DNA from: a virus
IMG/VR virus record: IMGVR_UViG_3300048924_000297
Coordinates: 1 to 43,835 of that record
Strand: one strand, 5' to 3'
Length of the DNA: 43,835 bases
Of the stretch, positions 25,356 to 33,187 are shown piece after piece. The position numbers and the translations under genes were made by a program. The notes under the pieces are model-generated. The model made no database searches. It had not been told where the DNA came from and was given only the letters and a program-made list of their open reading frames with translations. Within the stretch, counting starts at the first letter, position 1. The number at the start of each line of letters is the position of its first letter.

Positions 25356-25387
25356 GAAAAACCCGCCGGGCGGTTGCCTAGCGGGTT
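25356..25387 (-). terminator. Intrinsic terminator ending the leftward early operon
   Basis: On the minus strand AACCCGC (25387-25381) pairs with GCGGGTT (25366-25360) around a GC-rich loop that itself contains partly complementary CCGCCCGG, and is followed by TTTCGTTTC. It lies 70-100 bases after the stop of the 267-residue gene and separates early from late transcription. Confidence 0.8.
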
Positions 25388-25461
25388 ATCTAACCTTTTT
25401 TAGTGTGTTCAATGTATGTCAACCGACTGCCGCGCCGCAATGCCCACTTTCGAAAATAACA

Positions 25462-26265
25462 TCAGGCCTTTTCAATAACTTGCGAGGAAGCTGCAGAAGA
25501 AATGAATTTGGCCCATGGCGCCCGTATAGGACGGAACGGCAGCAAATCATTGCTGAGAAGCCGTCCAGAAAGCGCATTGTGGAGTGTTTCGAGGGCATCC
25601 TGCCAAAGCTGCCACTCCAATCTCGACAGGATCGCACCGCGCAGCGGCGCATCAAGCTCATATTTCTGATAAGCCCCCTTCAACGGCTTTTGCTTTCTTC
25701 GATCAAAGCCATCGACCTCGTACGTATATGATCGCCGAAGGCTATCGCGGCCCTTCGCGATAACGAACCAAGCCGGCTTGCCGTTGATGGTAACAACCTG
25801 CTCGCCAGGTCTCTCTGCCGTCCAATCCGGGCAGGAACCGAGAATGGCGCGGCTGATCACCAGATTGACGACATGCTTGCCGTGAAGGACATCACGCTTG
25901 ATCCGGACCATTTCGAGAAACGCAGCGACTTCCCTGGCGATCAGGCCACGCTCATCGTGCCATTCAGGGAATGGATTCCACCCATCGCCGATTTCAAACC
26001 CGCCTCTGTCAGCCAACTGACGCACGGCATTCCCCGCCTCTACCGCATCCGGGTGTGGGTCGGATTGCGCCATGATGAAATCAGGAATGACACCAAAATG
26101 GTTGGGCGAGCGATCGATCATCGTACCAAGGGCCGAATACTCGCTAATCATTTGCCAGGATGAACCGCTCACAAAGCTGCCGCCACCATTTCCCGAACCG
26201 ATCTTGCAGAGTTCCTGCGTGAAGGCCCAAGTCAGGAACTGCTCAATCGATACTTTCTTTGTCAT
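25462..26265 (-). CDS. Hypothetical protein next to the putative origin
   Basis: A 267-residue protein with an N-terminal helical segment (MTKKVSIEQFLTWAFTQELCK), a Gly-rich turn (GSGNGGGSFVSGSSW), a central ERGLIAREVAAFLEMVRIKR part, a GEQVVTINGKPAWFVIAKGR beta hairpin, and a final Leu/Ala-rich region (LEWQLWQDALETLHNALSGRLLS). No membrane segment. It is the last gene of the leftward early operon and starts inside the iteron region. I do not recognise a family. Its position suggests a replication or regulatory role; nothing in the sequence proves DNA binding. Confidence 0.55.
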   Translation of the reverse strand: MTKKVSIEQFLTWAFTQELCKIGSGNGGGSFVSGSSWQMISEYSALGTMIDRSPNHFGVIPDFIMAQSDPHPDAVEAGNAVRQLADRGGFEIGDGWNPFPEWHDERGLIAREVAAFLEMVRIKRDVLHGKHVVNLVISRAILGSCPDWTAERPGEQVVTINGKPAWFVIAKGRDSLRRSYTYEVDGFDRRKQKPLKGAYQKYELDAPLRGAILSRLEWQLWQDALETLHNALSGRLLSNDLLPFRPIRAPWAKFISSAASSQVIEKA

Positions 26266-26277
26266 TTCAATCCCTCA

Positions 26278-26521
26278 GAGATAGTTGCGATAGTTTTGCG
26301 ATAGTTTAAGAGATAGTTTTATTTAATGATTTCAATTAGTTCGATAGTTGCGATAGTTTTCTCGTATTACATAGGCAGATTTTTCACCCCATTTCCCCGC
26401 CGTTTTTTTTCATACGTATAGGCGAGAAAACTATCGCAACTATCGCAACCCATTGATTTTACTCACCCCACACCCCGCCGAACTGTCGCAAAACTACCGC
26501 TGGAACTATCGCAACTATCGC
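26278..26521. other. Putative replication origin with 12 nonamer iterons
   Basis: I count six GCGATAGTT-type nonamers in one direction (starting at 26278, 26287, 26298, 26310, 26341, 26350; some read GAG- or TCGATAGTT) and six inverted copies (26429, 26438, 26481, 26492, 26504, 26513; two have one change). They surround an AT-rich stretch with a T8 run and the palindrome ATACGTAT at 26412-26419. The region lies right after the primase-helicase gene. Iteron arrays beside a D5-type helicase are typical of phage origins, so this is probably the replication origin; it may also regulate the next gene. Confidence 0.7.
26342..26445. repeat. Perfect 23-bp inverted repeat in the origin
   Basis: Positions 26342-26364 and 26423-26445 are exact reverse complements of each other, with a 58-base spacer holding a T8 run and the palindrome ATACGTAT. 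Each arm contains two iterons and ends in the hexamer CTCG/CGAG at the inside. A cruciform or looped initiator complex could form here. Confidence 0.8.
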
Positions 26522-26558
26522 AACTCAAGCCGCAGGTTAGCGACAGATTGGGAGGTGT

Positions 26559-26578
26559 CGGGTGGGGTTTCGGGGTCA
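26559..26578. repeat. 20-bp direct repeat, copy at the primase-helicase stop
   Basis: The 20 bases ending at the primase-helicase stop codon are identical to 28303-28322 near the start of the same gene. Downstream of the stop, the minus-strand frame still encodes DPETPP, as in the first copy. It may be a small duplication. Confidence 0.75.
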
Positions 26579-28408
26579 TGGAAACTCCTCAGGGAATGGC
26601 ACTTCATCATCGAAGCGGCCTGCCGGCGGTGCGGGTGTATCCCCATGCCCTTCCGGAACGTCGCGCAGGCGGACGCCAAGGTAGTAGTGAAGCCTCTGGG
26701 ACGTATCCTTCTTGAATTTCTTGGACATCGCTCGCCCGAAGGCCGTGACATTCATCGGCTTGCCGCCCTCGTCTTCCGTGAAGCGACAATAGGCGGAGTA
26801 CAGGAACTTGGCCTGTAGCGGGTCCGCCTGCTCATCCCTGACCACACATCGAGCGACGAAGGCGGATGTTCTGTCCATATCGTCGCGGTATTCTTGCGTG
26901 GCGCTGCGCACCGCGTCAGGGATCACCAGTCCCTCCTTGAGGTAGATTTTCACTCCCTCGATCAACCAGTTCAGAATGCCGGGATATTCTGACCGGAAGT
27001 ACGCGAGCATCTCCTCGAACTCCCGCCGCTCGGCCTCGGGCACCTTCACCGGCCAGTGAACGACGGCCATGCGCCGCCAGATGCCATCGTCGTTCCCTGA
27101 TATCTTCGGATAGCCGTTGCCACTCATCTGGACGACGAAGATTGGGTCGAAATCCATGTACCCGGCGAAGAGGTCGCGTGCGGTGATCGTCTCGCCGCCG
27201 GTCAGCTCCTTGACGAGGTTCTCCTTGAGATCCTCTCCCTCGGGCAGTTCCTTGACGCGTAGCAGCCTGCGTCCAAGCAGGCGCGCAAGGTCAGGCGAAG
27301 CGCCTCCGGATGACCCGCTCTCACCAATCAAGCTGGTTGCAGGCAGCGTCACCGCCATCTCTCCCAACAACCGGCTGAGTGTCTCCATGTAGACTGACTT
27401 GCCATTTGCGCCGTCGCCGTAATGGAAAAACAGGAATTGCACGGTGATGCCGACGAGGCCTAGGCCTGATGACACCTGGACAAGCCGGCGAACAGCAGCA
27501 TCCGGCAGCATAGTTTCGAGAAACCTGACCCAACGCGGGCACTCGGCCTTCGGCTCGAACCGAACCGGAGCGATATGCGTGATTAGATCTTCACGTACAT
27601 GGCCTTTCGTCACCTTCACAGCCGCCTCGATGCAGACATCAATGGTCTCAGGCACGTTGGGCGTTTCTTCCCGGCTCACGAATTTCTCGTTCTTCTTGCG
27701 CTGCATTTTACGTTCGAACCGAAGGGTAGCGTTCTGCACCGCGAAGCGCATTCTATCTGCATTCAGTTCGTCTGGAGCTTTGATGATATGCGGCGCCGAG
27801 CACGCCAGTGCGGCATTCATGCGGGCGATGTTCTTCGAGGAAACCGCATGATCCATGCGCCTCTTGACGCGCTTGCCGAAAGCATCAAGTGCCTTTTCGC
27901 GGGCAGCGATGAGCCGTCTGCCGCTGACATCGACGTCCTCGCCACGTTGGTCCATCTCGGCCGCAGCCTTGCCCGCTTCGATCTTCTCCTGCTCCGACTG
28001 CGTCGGCTTGATCCAATGCCGCTCCTGGGCAATCCGGTCACCGAGCTGCTGCGCAATCGCCAGTGCCTTCGGTCCGCCGTTGGCAATATCCCAGTGGGTT
28101 CCGGTCCACACGCCGAACAACGCCTGCTTTGCCTTCTCCTGAGCAACAACGAGCAGATCCTGCCCGAAATGCTTCAACAATCGTTTGCCGTTGTCGGTGT
28201 CGGAGTGATCGAGGCCGGCGCAATATTCGAGAATGGCGCGAAGATCGTCGTCAGACGGCGGCGGAGCCAGATCATCGAGAGTTTCGGCAGAATCGTCTGA
28301 GACGGGTGGGGTTTCGGGGTCAACGCCCCGCTGCATCATGGCGTCCTGCACGATCTCCTTGAGACCGGCAGGCATCGCCGCCGAAAGTTCGTCCTGCATT
28401 CCCCTCAT
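26576..28408 (-). CDS. D5/P4-type primase-helicase
   Basis: The 610-residue protein has the phage/plasmid primase P4-type helicase domain. The Walker A motif GDGANGKS is at residues 331-338 in FFHYGDGANGKSVYMETL; later come LARLLGRRLLRVKELPEGE (Walker B region), KELTGGETITARDLF, and VVQMSGNGYPKISGNDDGIWRR (sensor/arginine region). The N-terminal 300 residues include a D5_N-like helical part. It should unwind the origin and may act with the Toprim-type protein encoded just before. The ATG at 28408 overlaps that gene (ATGA) and has GAAAGGG upstream. The iteron cluster follows its 3' end. Confidence 0.93.
   Translation of the reverse strand: MRGMQDELSAAMPAGLKEIVQDAMMQRGVDPETPPVSDDSAETLDDLAPPPSDDDLRAILEYCAGLDHSDTDNGKRLLKHFGQDLLVVAQEKAKQALFGVWTGTHWDIANGGPKALAIAQQLGDRIAQERHWIKPTQSEQEKIEAGKAAAEMDQRGEDVDVSGRRLIAAREKALDAFGKRVKRRMDHAVSSKNIARMNAALACSAPHIIKAPDELNADRMRFAVQNATLRFERKMQRKKNEKFVSREETPNVPETIDVCIEAAVKVTKGHVREDLITHIAPVRFEPKAECPRWVRFLETMLPDAAVRRLVQVSSGLGLVGITVQFLFFHYGDGANGKSVYMETLSRLLGEMAVTLPATSLIGESGSSGGASPDLARLLGRRLLRVKELPEGEDLKENLVKELTGGETITARDLFAGYMDFDPIFVVQMSGNGYPKISGNDDGIWRRMAVVHWPVKVPEAERREFEEMLAYFRSEYPGILNWLIEGVKIYLKEGLVIPDAVRSATQEYRDDMDRTSAFVARCVVRDEQADPLQAKFLYSAYCRFTEDEGGKPMNVTAFGRAMSKKFKKDTSQRLHYYLGVRLRDVPEGHGDTPAPPAGRFDDEVPFPEEFP
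28303..28322. repeat. 20-bp direct repeat, copy near the primase-helicase start
   Basis: Identical to 26559-26578. In this copy it encodes DPETPP inside the N-terminal linker of the primase-helicase. Confidence 0.75.
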
Positions 28409-29649
28409 GCCCTTTCGCAAAGTAAGCTGGCGAAATCCGCGCCCTGCGGAGGCCACCAGATATGAATGTCACGACCTTGCGCCGAGAGCCGAGCCTTGGC
28501 TCGAGCCATCGCGGCGGCCGTGAAGTAGAATTCGCTGTCACCATCGGCCAGCAGCACCAGTGCGCTCACATGCTGTGGCAACTGGATCGCCTCGTCTTTC
28601 GACTGGTCGGGCTTGGGATGCGGCCAGAACGACACCTTTCGGCCGCCAATCTGATAGCTCTCGCTGCGCCCTTTGCCGCGATCGGCCGGACCGGAAAGAT
28701 TTCCGAGATCTCCAGCCGCGAAATAAAACGTATCGGTTCTGAAACCCTCGAAGCCAGCAACCGCCAGGACGGTCTCGATCCCCTCACCGCCCATCCAGCG
28801 CCGAGACGTCATTTCGCCGAGGATAGGAACGAGCGATCCCTTCTTGATGCCGCGCATCTTCTTTGTCGTAAGGCGATCACCCTTGGCATCGTGGCCGAGG
28901 TCTGGCCGAAACTTCGGCCCGTTTCTCAAGTCAATCCACGTCTCGTGGCAACCGGTCACCTGACCGTCGAGCGTCACAAACGGCGCAATCATCGCCGGTC
29001 CTGAATGAATGGACAGCGGCCGGCCGAACTCGTCGTTCCCGTCCCAATAGCTGTGTCGTCCATCGAAACGAAGATTGAAGAAGGTCTCCATCGGCACGAT
29101 GTATCCGGTGCGGCGGCGCAGGTAGGTCCGGATATAGCGGGCACCATCTGTCGTTTCGTCCGCGCATTCCTGTGCGTTGAAATAGATGCCGCGAGCCTTC
29201 TTGATCTCGCGTTCGCGAAAATCGTTCTGCTGGCGATCACGATCGGCCCGCTCTTTCTGCAGCTTACGTTCGCTTTCGTCGCGCCGACGCTCTCGCTCTG
29301 CCCGCTCGTCATCGGTCTCGCGCTCGCCACCAGCCGGGATTTCTTCTCCCAGCACCGCAGCGCAGGCGCCGAGAAATCCGGACCTCAATTTGGTGTCGTG
29401 ATGCAACAGGAAGGCGGCCAGACTGATGCCGTCACGTCCGCCAATCTCGCAATTGCGGCAGTTCCAGACCTGCTTTGAGCCGTTGATTGAAAAGCGGTCA
29501 TTGCCGAAGCAACGCGGGCAAGGCTGACCGGTGTCACCTGACCAATCGTTGCGCCGCTTTGGGAAAGGCACGTCCAGGCGCAAGGCGGCGTCGGTCACTG
29601 ACACCGCCTTTGCGCGAAAAACAAAGTCGTCGAGAACCGGATTGCTCAC
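28405..29649 (-). CDS. Zinc-finger / Toprim-type DNA primase
   Basis: A 414-residue protein with an N-terminal zinc-binding domain (C44, C47, C64, C67 in CPRC and CRNC), a long charged coiled-coil linker (ERAERERRRDESERKLQKERADRD), and a C-terminal Toprim-like part with GEGIETVLAVAGF and LVLLADGDSEFYF. These match phage primases that make RNA primers; the partner helicase is the next gene. Start GTG at 29649 shares its G with the previous TAG (TAGTG). The linker is unusually charged for the family. It ends four bases into the primase-helicase start. Confidence 0.9.
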   Translation of the reverse strand: MSNPVLDDFVFRAKAVSVTDAALRLDVPFPKRRNDWSGDTGQPCPRCFGNDRFSINGSKQVWNCRNCEIGGRDGISLAAFLLHHDTKLRSGFLGACAAVLGEEIPAGGERETDDERAERERRRDESERKLQKERADRDRQQNDFREREIKKARGIYFNAQECADETTDGARYIRTYLRRRTGYIVPMETFFNLRFDGRHSYWDGNDEFGRPLSIHSGPAMIAPFVTLDGQVTGCHETWIDLRNGPKFRPDLGHDAKGDRLTTKKMRGIKKGSLVPILGEMTSRRWMGGEGIETVLAVAGFEGFRTDTFYFAAGDLGNLSGPADRGKGRSESYQIGGRKVSFWPHPKPDQSKDEAIQLPQHVSALVLLADGDSEFYFTAAAMARAKARLSAQGRDIHIWWPPQGADFASLLCERA

Positions 29650-29984
29650 TACGCGAACGCCCTCTGCGGCGTACGCAAGACAGCCGCCTCAAGCTTTCCC
29701 GCGGGGCACTCCCGCAATGGATCAAGATCACGGTCGTTGGCAATGCGAAGCTGACCAGTCATCGTCAGCGCGTGCAGCGCCAAGTCAAGCGCCTCAGGCC
29801 AACGTGGACGATTGAGCGCGATAAACGGCGTTCCCCGCGACCAGCCCCTCAGATGATAAGGGTTGCTGATGCAGCGCATCTCTCCGACATGCAACATGTC
29901 GAGATCGAACTCTTTTGCCGTCTTATAGCACTCGGTGATGGACGGCGCGACGATGAGGAGAATACGGGTGCGGCGCTCTCTCAT
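29649..29984 (-). CDS. Hypothetical early protein (111 aa)
   Basis: A small soluble protein of mixed character with ILLIVAPSITECYKTAKEFDLD near the start and LHVGEMRCISNPYHLRGWSRG in the middle. The start ATG at 29984 is coupled to the winged-helix gene (ATGA) and has GGGAGG upstream; the longer open reading lacks such a site. The pattern looks like a Rossmann-type small domain (beta strand, helix, strand) but no family is recognised. It is in the replication operon directly before the primase gene. Confidence 0.6.
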   Translation of the reverse strand: MRERRTRILLIVAPSITECYKTAKEFDLDMLHVGEMRCISNPYHLRGWSRGTPFIALNRPRWPEALDLALHALTMTGQLRIANDRDLDPLRECPAGKLEAAVLRTPQRAFA

Positions 29985-30478
29985 TTCAAGCCCTCCCAAA
30001 TCTTGAGCTGGGCCAAACCGGCAGACGTGATCTTCCATTCGGATGGCTTTCTAGTGCGCGGCACATGAAGCCGCTCGATAAGCCCCATCTCGCGCATACG
30101 GGTGATGGCACTATCGACGGATGAGAGAAGGCAACCGCACGCTTCACTCATTGCCTGCCGACTAATCATCAGCGCGCCGTCGTCGGCATCAGCGATCACT
30201 CGCAACACCTTTGTGGAAACCGCTGGTGGCCTGCCATTGGAGCCTGCTACCGGCTTTTCCTCAGGACTCTCATGAACGACCGGCAGGTTGTAAAGGTGCC
30301 GCTCTGAGGCCAGGTCGGCGAGTGCCCGCCCGCTGATATCGAGCGCCCGCCGGATATCTGAGGCAGAGACGCCGCGTTCGAGGCACAAGCGAACCGCCAG
30401 GGACCGGTCATGCGGTCGCATGGCGGCAAAGCTCTGTGGCGACACGTCGAACAACTGAAACGCAGAAAGAACAGCCAT
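29981..30478 (-). CDS. Winged-helix protein, MarR-like C terminus
   Basis: A 165-residue protein. The N-terminal half contains a helix-turn-helix-like RLCLERGVSASDIRRALDISG. The C-terminal half (MISRQAMSEACGCLLSSVDSAITRMREMGLIERL, ITSAGLAQLKIWEGL) reads as a winged helix in which the recognition helix precedes a beta wing. It could regulate the early operon or act as a helicase loader. Start ATG at 30478 overlaps the preceding TGA (TGATG), with AGGTGGAG upstream. Confidence 0.6.
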   Translation of the reverse strand: MAVLSAFQLFDVSPQSFAAMRPHDRSLAVRLCLERGVSASDIRRALDISGRALADLASERHLYNLPVVHESPEEKPVAGSNGRPPAVSTKVLRVIADADDGALMISRQAMSEACGCLLSSVDSAITRMREMGLIERLHVPRTRKPSEWKITSAGLAQLKIWEGLK

Positions 30479-30924
30479 CAGCTCCACCTTGTCTTCTTCG
30501 GGATTACGGAAACCGTTTCGGATTCGACCGCGCGGGATGCGGCCTGAGCATTCGCGAACTCTTCGAAGGTCATAACCGGGGCATCTCGACGTTCAGCCAA
30601 GGCCTCTTCCAGGATCTTCGCTTCCGCCGCGGCACGCCTGGCCTTCCAATCATCGAGCTTTTGAAAAAAGGCTTGCGAAACGCCCTCAATTCCACCCTCG
30701 TTGCGGCGATCCTCCCAGGCGAGCTGGGGCTCGTCGTGTTCACGAGCACCCCAAGCGAACCACCACCCAAGGCAGCGAACTCTCTCGGGAAGCCGTCTGA
30801 TTTCCTCGGCTTCTGTGATGATCCGCACGAAGCTCGGAAGGTCATGAAGGTTGACGCCAACCACATCAAAGCAGGCCTGCTCCGCATTATCTGTAACGAT
30901 AAAGAGATGAATGGCCTCGCTCAT
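30478..30924 (-). CDS. Hypothetical early protein (148 aa)
   Basis: A 148-residue acidic/charged protein with a beta-like N-terminal region (HLFIVTDNAEQACFDVVGVN) and an Arg/Ala/Glu-rich coiled-coil middle (KLDDWKARRAAAEAKILEEALAERR). The ATG at 30924 overlaps the methyltransferase stop (ATGA) and follows GGAGGT by five bases. I do not recognise a family. The order in the operon (between methyltransferase and winged-helix protein) gives no clear hint. Confidence 0.55.
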   Translation of the reverse strand: MSEAIHLFIVTDNAEQACFDVVGVNLHDLPSFVRIITEAEEIRRLPERVRCLGWWFAWGAREHDEPQLAWEDRRNEGGIEGVSQAFFQKLDDWKARRAAAEAKILEEALAERRDAPVMTFEEFANAQAASRAVESETVSVIPKKTRWS

Positions 30925-32198
30925 GCTGCACCTCCGAACAGAGGTCCAGCGTCTTCCTCGGTTAGGCCGCGCCGCTTGATGATCTCGCGTTTCTTTTCGC
31001 CCGGTCCCGCCATGCAAAGGCGCATACGCTCGGCGATATCCTTCTGGTACTCAAGTTCGCGCTCGATAAGGATGGCATTGAAGCCCTCCCGCCACGCCGC
31101 TTCGCCTGTCGTTCCGGTACCGGCAAAGCAGTCCAGCACCGCGCCGCCCGGAGGAGTTACAAGCCGAACCAGATAGCGCATGAGATCGATCGGCTTCACT
31201 GTCGGATGCTTTGAGCCAATGCGATCATCGGCGTCAGCTTTGGCGGAGTAGAAAAAGCGGGCAGCAGAGCCGCCGTTGTCCCGAGGCTGCAGAGTCGGCC
31301 TCGGGCCGTAGTCTCCATAGACAGTTGTTCCCTGCTTGGGCTTGAAGGTATCGTTCACTTCACGCTGCTGACCAGGCGCCTCCGGGAAGGCCTTGATTAC
31401 TTCGGCGCTTCCATCATGGATGAGGTTTGCGGGCCAGCGACCATCAGGCGCCCCCCCGCGTGTGCCGGGCTTGGCCGCAAAGTTCGTGCTGCCGTTGGTC
31501 TGGTATCGGCGCTCGGCACTGGCCTCGCCTTCGCGATAATGCGACCAAAGCTTTCCGGCGCCAGCACTCATCTCGTCGTCGGTACCGATGCGACATCCAT
31601 CAATATTGATGCCTCCGGTGCCGTGGCGGAGAATATTTAGCGTGCCATTTTCCTCGCTGAACGGCTTCTGACCCATGTAGACCGGCTCGATCGCAGGCTT
31701 GAGCGCCTGCCCGCCGTATCGCCAGCCGTCAACGTCAACGCCGCCGAACGGGCCATCGACGGCGCAAGCCTTGATGCGGGTGGCCTTCGGCATGCCGGCG
31801 GCGAAGATCCAGGCGATGAAGGGGTGATTGATGAAGCCAGCATCCTCGATCGCCACCGACATACGGCCGAAGCCCCGCGTCGACGCGAAGGCAAGCAGAT
31901 AACCGCCGGGCTTGAGAACGCGCAGAACCGCGCGCCATGTCTCAACCTGAAAGGCAATGTCGCCGCCGTCCCACTGTTTGCCCATGAATCCGGCGGAAGC
32001 ACGCTTGAATGCGCCGGTCTCTCCCGACTTTGCCCCAGCCGATCCATCTTTCCCAAAGCGCTCGACGATGCTCGCCAAATGATACGGCGGGTCCATCACA
32101 GCGCTATCGACGCTGTTCTCGGGCATCGACGCGAGGACCTCGCGGCAATCCCCAAGGTGAAGCGTAACGCGACCATCGAGATACTGGACTATCGTCAT
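30921..32198 (-). CDS. Beta-class DNA methyltransferase
   Basis: A 425-residue SAM-dependent DNA methyltransferase. Motif IV DPPY is at residues 36-39 and the SAM-binding motif DCFAGTGTTG begins near residue 356, so the order is IV then I (beta class, adenine-N6 or cytosine-N4). KPIDLMRYLVRLVTPPGG precedes motif I. No restriction endonuclease gene is adjacent, so it is probably solitary and modifies phage DNA or regulates genes. The ATG at 32198 is coupled to the zinc-ribbon gene (TGATG). The long variable insert (about residues 135-290) would contain the target-recognition part. Confidence 0.9.
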   Translation of the reverse strand: MTIVQYLDGRVTLHLGDCREVLASMPENSVDSAVMDPPYHLASIVERFGKDGSAGAKSGETGAFKRASAGFMGKQWDGGDIAFQVETWRAVLRVLKPGGYLLAFASTRGFGRMSVAIEDAGFINHPFIAWIFAAGMPKATRIKACAVDGPFGGVDVDGWRYGGQALKPAIEPVYMGQKPFSEENGTLNILRHGTGGINIDGCRIGTDDEMSAGAGKLWSHYREGEASAERRYQTNGSTNFAAKPGTRGGAPDGRWPANLIHDGSAEVIKAFPEAPGQQREVNDTFKPKQGTTVYGDYGPRPTLQPRDNGGSAARFFYSAKADADDRIGSKHPTVKPIDLMRYLVRLVTPPGGAVLDCFAGTGTTGEAAWREGFNAILIERELEYQKDIAERMRLCMAGPGEKKREIIKRRGLTEEDAGPLFGGAA

Positions 32199-32401
32199 CA
32201 ATCTCGAACCTCTTGAGGCGCGATATCACCGCATTCGGCACAATACTTCTCGATGATTTCGGCAAACGAGAGCGCCCGAAAGCACACTGGACAGGCGTAG
32301 TGGATCGACCGACCGGGGCGCCTTTGGGAAACGCCGGTACCGCTCGCGAGCCGCGCGATCTGATCCCGATCGAGGTTGAGCCGGTTGAACGCGCCGCTCA
32401 T
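32198..32401 (-). CDS. Small zinc-ribbon protein
   Basis: A 67-residue protein with one possible zinc ribbon: CPVC and CAEC separated by 17 residues, after an N-terminal basic helix (NRLNLDRDQIARLASGTG). The ATG overlaps the stop of the CII-like gene (ATGA), with GGAGATAACGA upstream. It might bind DNA or a partner protein; no family beyond a short zinc motif. Confidence 0.6.
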   Translation of the reverse strand: MSGAFNRLNLDRDQIARLASGTGVSQRRPGRSIHYACPVCFRALSFAEIIEKYCAECGDIAPQEVRD

Positions 32402-32895
32402 TCGTTATCTCCAACGACGCGCAAACCTGCCTTCTGCCCACCGCCAGCGATGACGACGGCCAGGGACTGACGGAAAGGCGGCAGCGCCCGCTCGATCGAC
32501 GCCGCTTCCCGGTCCATCGCCCGCGCCTCGGTATTGGAGACGAATCCGTCAGCCAAGGCTGCTGCAGCGGTCGACATCAGGGTTGCGTACTGCTGCATCA
32601 CGTTCGAATAGGACGTCAGAACATCGATGTTCGCCTTGTGCTCCGCATCCGGGTCTGTGAGCCTGCGTCCGCTCAGCTCCGCCATGGCCTGTGTTACGAC
32701 AGGCACACCGCACTCCGTCTCCAGTGCGTAGACAACGGACAGCGGCATGAGATCGGTATCGCGTGCATTGTTCATGCGACCGATATGACTGTCGGACACC
32801 GACGAGATTTCCGCCGCGCGCTGGATTCCGCCGACCAGTTTGATGAGGTCGCGCTGCGCTGCCTTGACCCTGTGAAACCACGCATCAGAAGACAT
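32398..32895 (-). CDS. CII-like phage regulatory protein
   Basis: A 165-residue protein with a DNA-binding N terminus (WFHRVKAAQRDLIKLVGGIQRAAEIS, then SVSDSHIGRMNNARDTDLMP) followed by a helical oligomerisation part. This matches the 'phage regulatory protein CII' family found in Mu/P2-like and rhizobial phages, although it is not lambda CII. Start ATG at 32895 has GGGAAAGGA upstream; a longer reading to 32967 begins with TTG and covers two operators, so I rejected it. It likely regulates the early operon. Two perfect palindromes are right upstream and may be its own sites. Confidence 0.7.
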   Translation of the reverse strand: MSSDAWFHRVKAAQRDLIKLVGGIQRAAEISSVSDSHIGRMNNARDTDLMPLSVVYALETECGVPVVTQAMAELSGRRLTDPDAEHKANIDVLTSYSNVMQQYATLMSTAAAALADGFVSNTEARAMDREAASIERALPPFRQSLAVVIAGGGQKAGLRVVGDNE

Positions 32896-32904
32896 GACAA
32901 ATCC

Positions 32905-32921
32905 TTTCCCGCGCCGGGAAA
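32905..32921. promoter_or_regulatory. Palindromic operator 1 (TTTCCCG-CGC-CGGGAAA)
   Basis: A perfect 17-bp dyad with 7-bp arms and a 3-bp centre, overlapping the ribosome binding region of the CII-like gene. Its centre is 28 bp from the second copy. Confidence 0.75.
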
Positions 32922-32932
32922 TCCAGCGGGTT

Positions 32933-32949
32933 TTTCCCGTTTCGGGAAA
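32933..32949. promoter_or_regulatory. Palindromic operator 2 (TTTCCCG-TTT-CGGGAAA)
   Basis: A second perfect 17-bp dyad with arms identical to operator 1. Together they lie within 60 bases upstream of the CII-like gene and are the only copies I noticed. Confidence 0.75.
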
Positions 32950-33187
32950 CAACAAAAACTGTGACAACTCAGTTCGTTAACGGGTCACGGAGGACCACAT
33001 GACTGAACTGTTTCGAAAGTGCCCGCAAAGCCGCGTTGCCGCTGCAGCCTCCGGGTCTTTTTCATCGCGCCTGTCGGCAACCGCGCCGGGGGTATTCCAT
33101 CGTGACCGGAGCGCTGGAAGGATCCGTAGCTCCAGTCACGGAGCGCGCTCAGCCGGGAGGTGTGGCAGAAAGCAACGCAAATTTGTT

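Noticed and set aside
25361-25440. A tRNA or attachment site near the terminator.
   Set aside because: No cloverleaf or T-arm sequence; the structure is a normal intrinsic terminator.
26278-26521. CRISPR array.
   Set aside because: Repeats are 9 bp, in both directions and irregularly spaced; no spacer-length intervals.
32896-32967. A 24-codon N-terminal extension of the CII-like protein carrying QFLLF, which resembles a clamp-binding motif.
   Set aside because: It begins with TTG, has no ribosome binding site and spans two perfect palindromic operators; the ATG at 32895 is much better supported.
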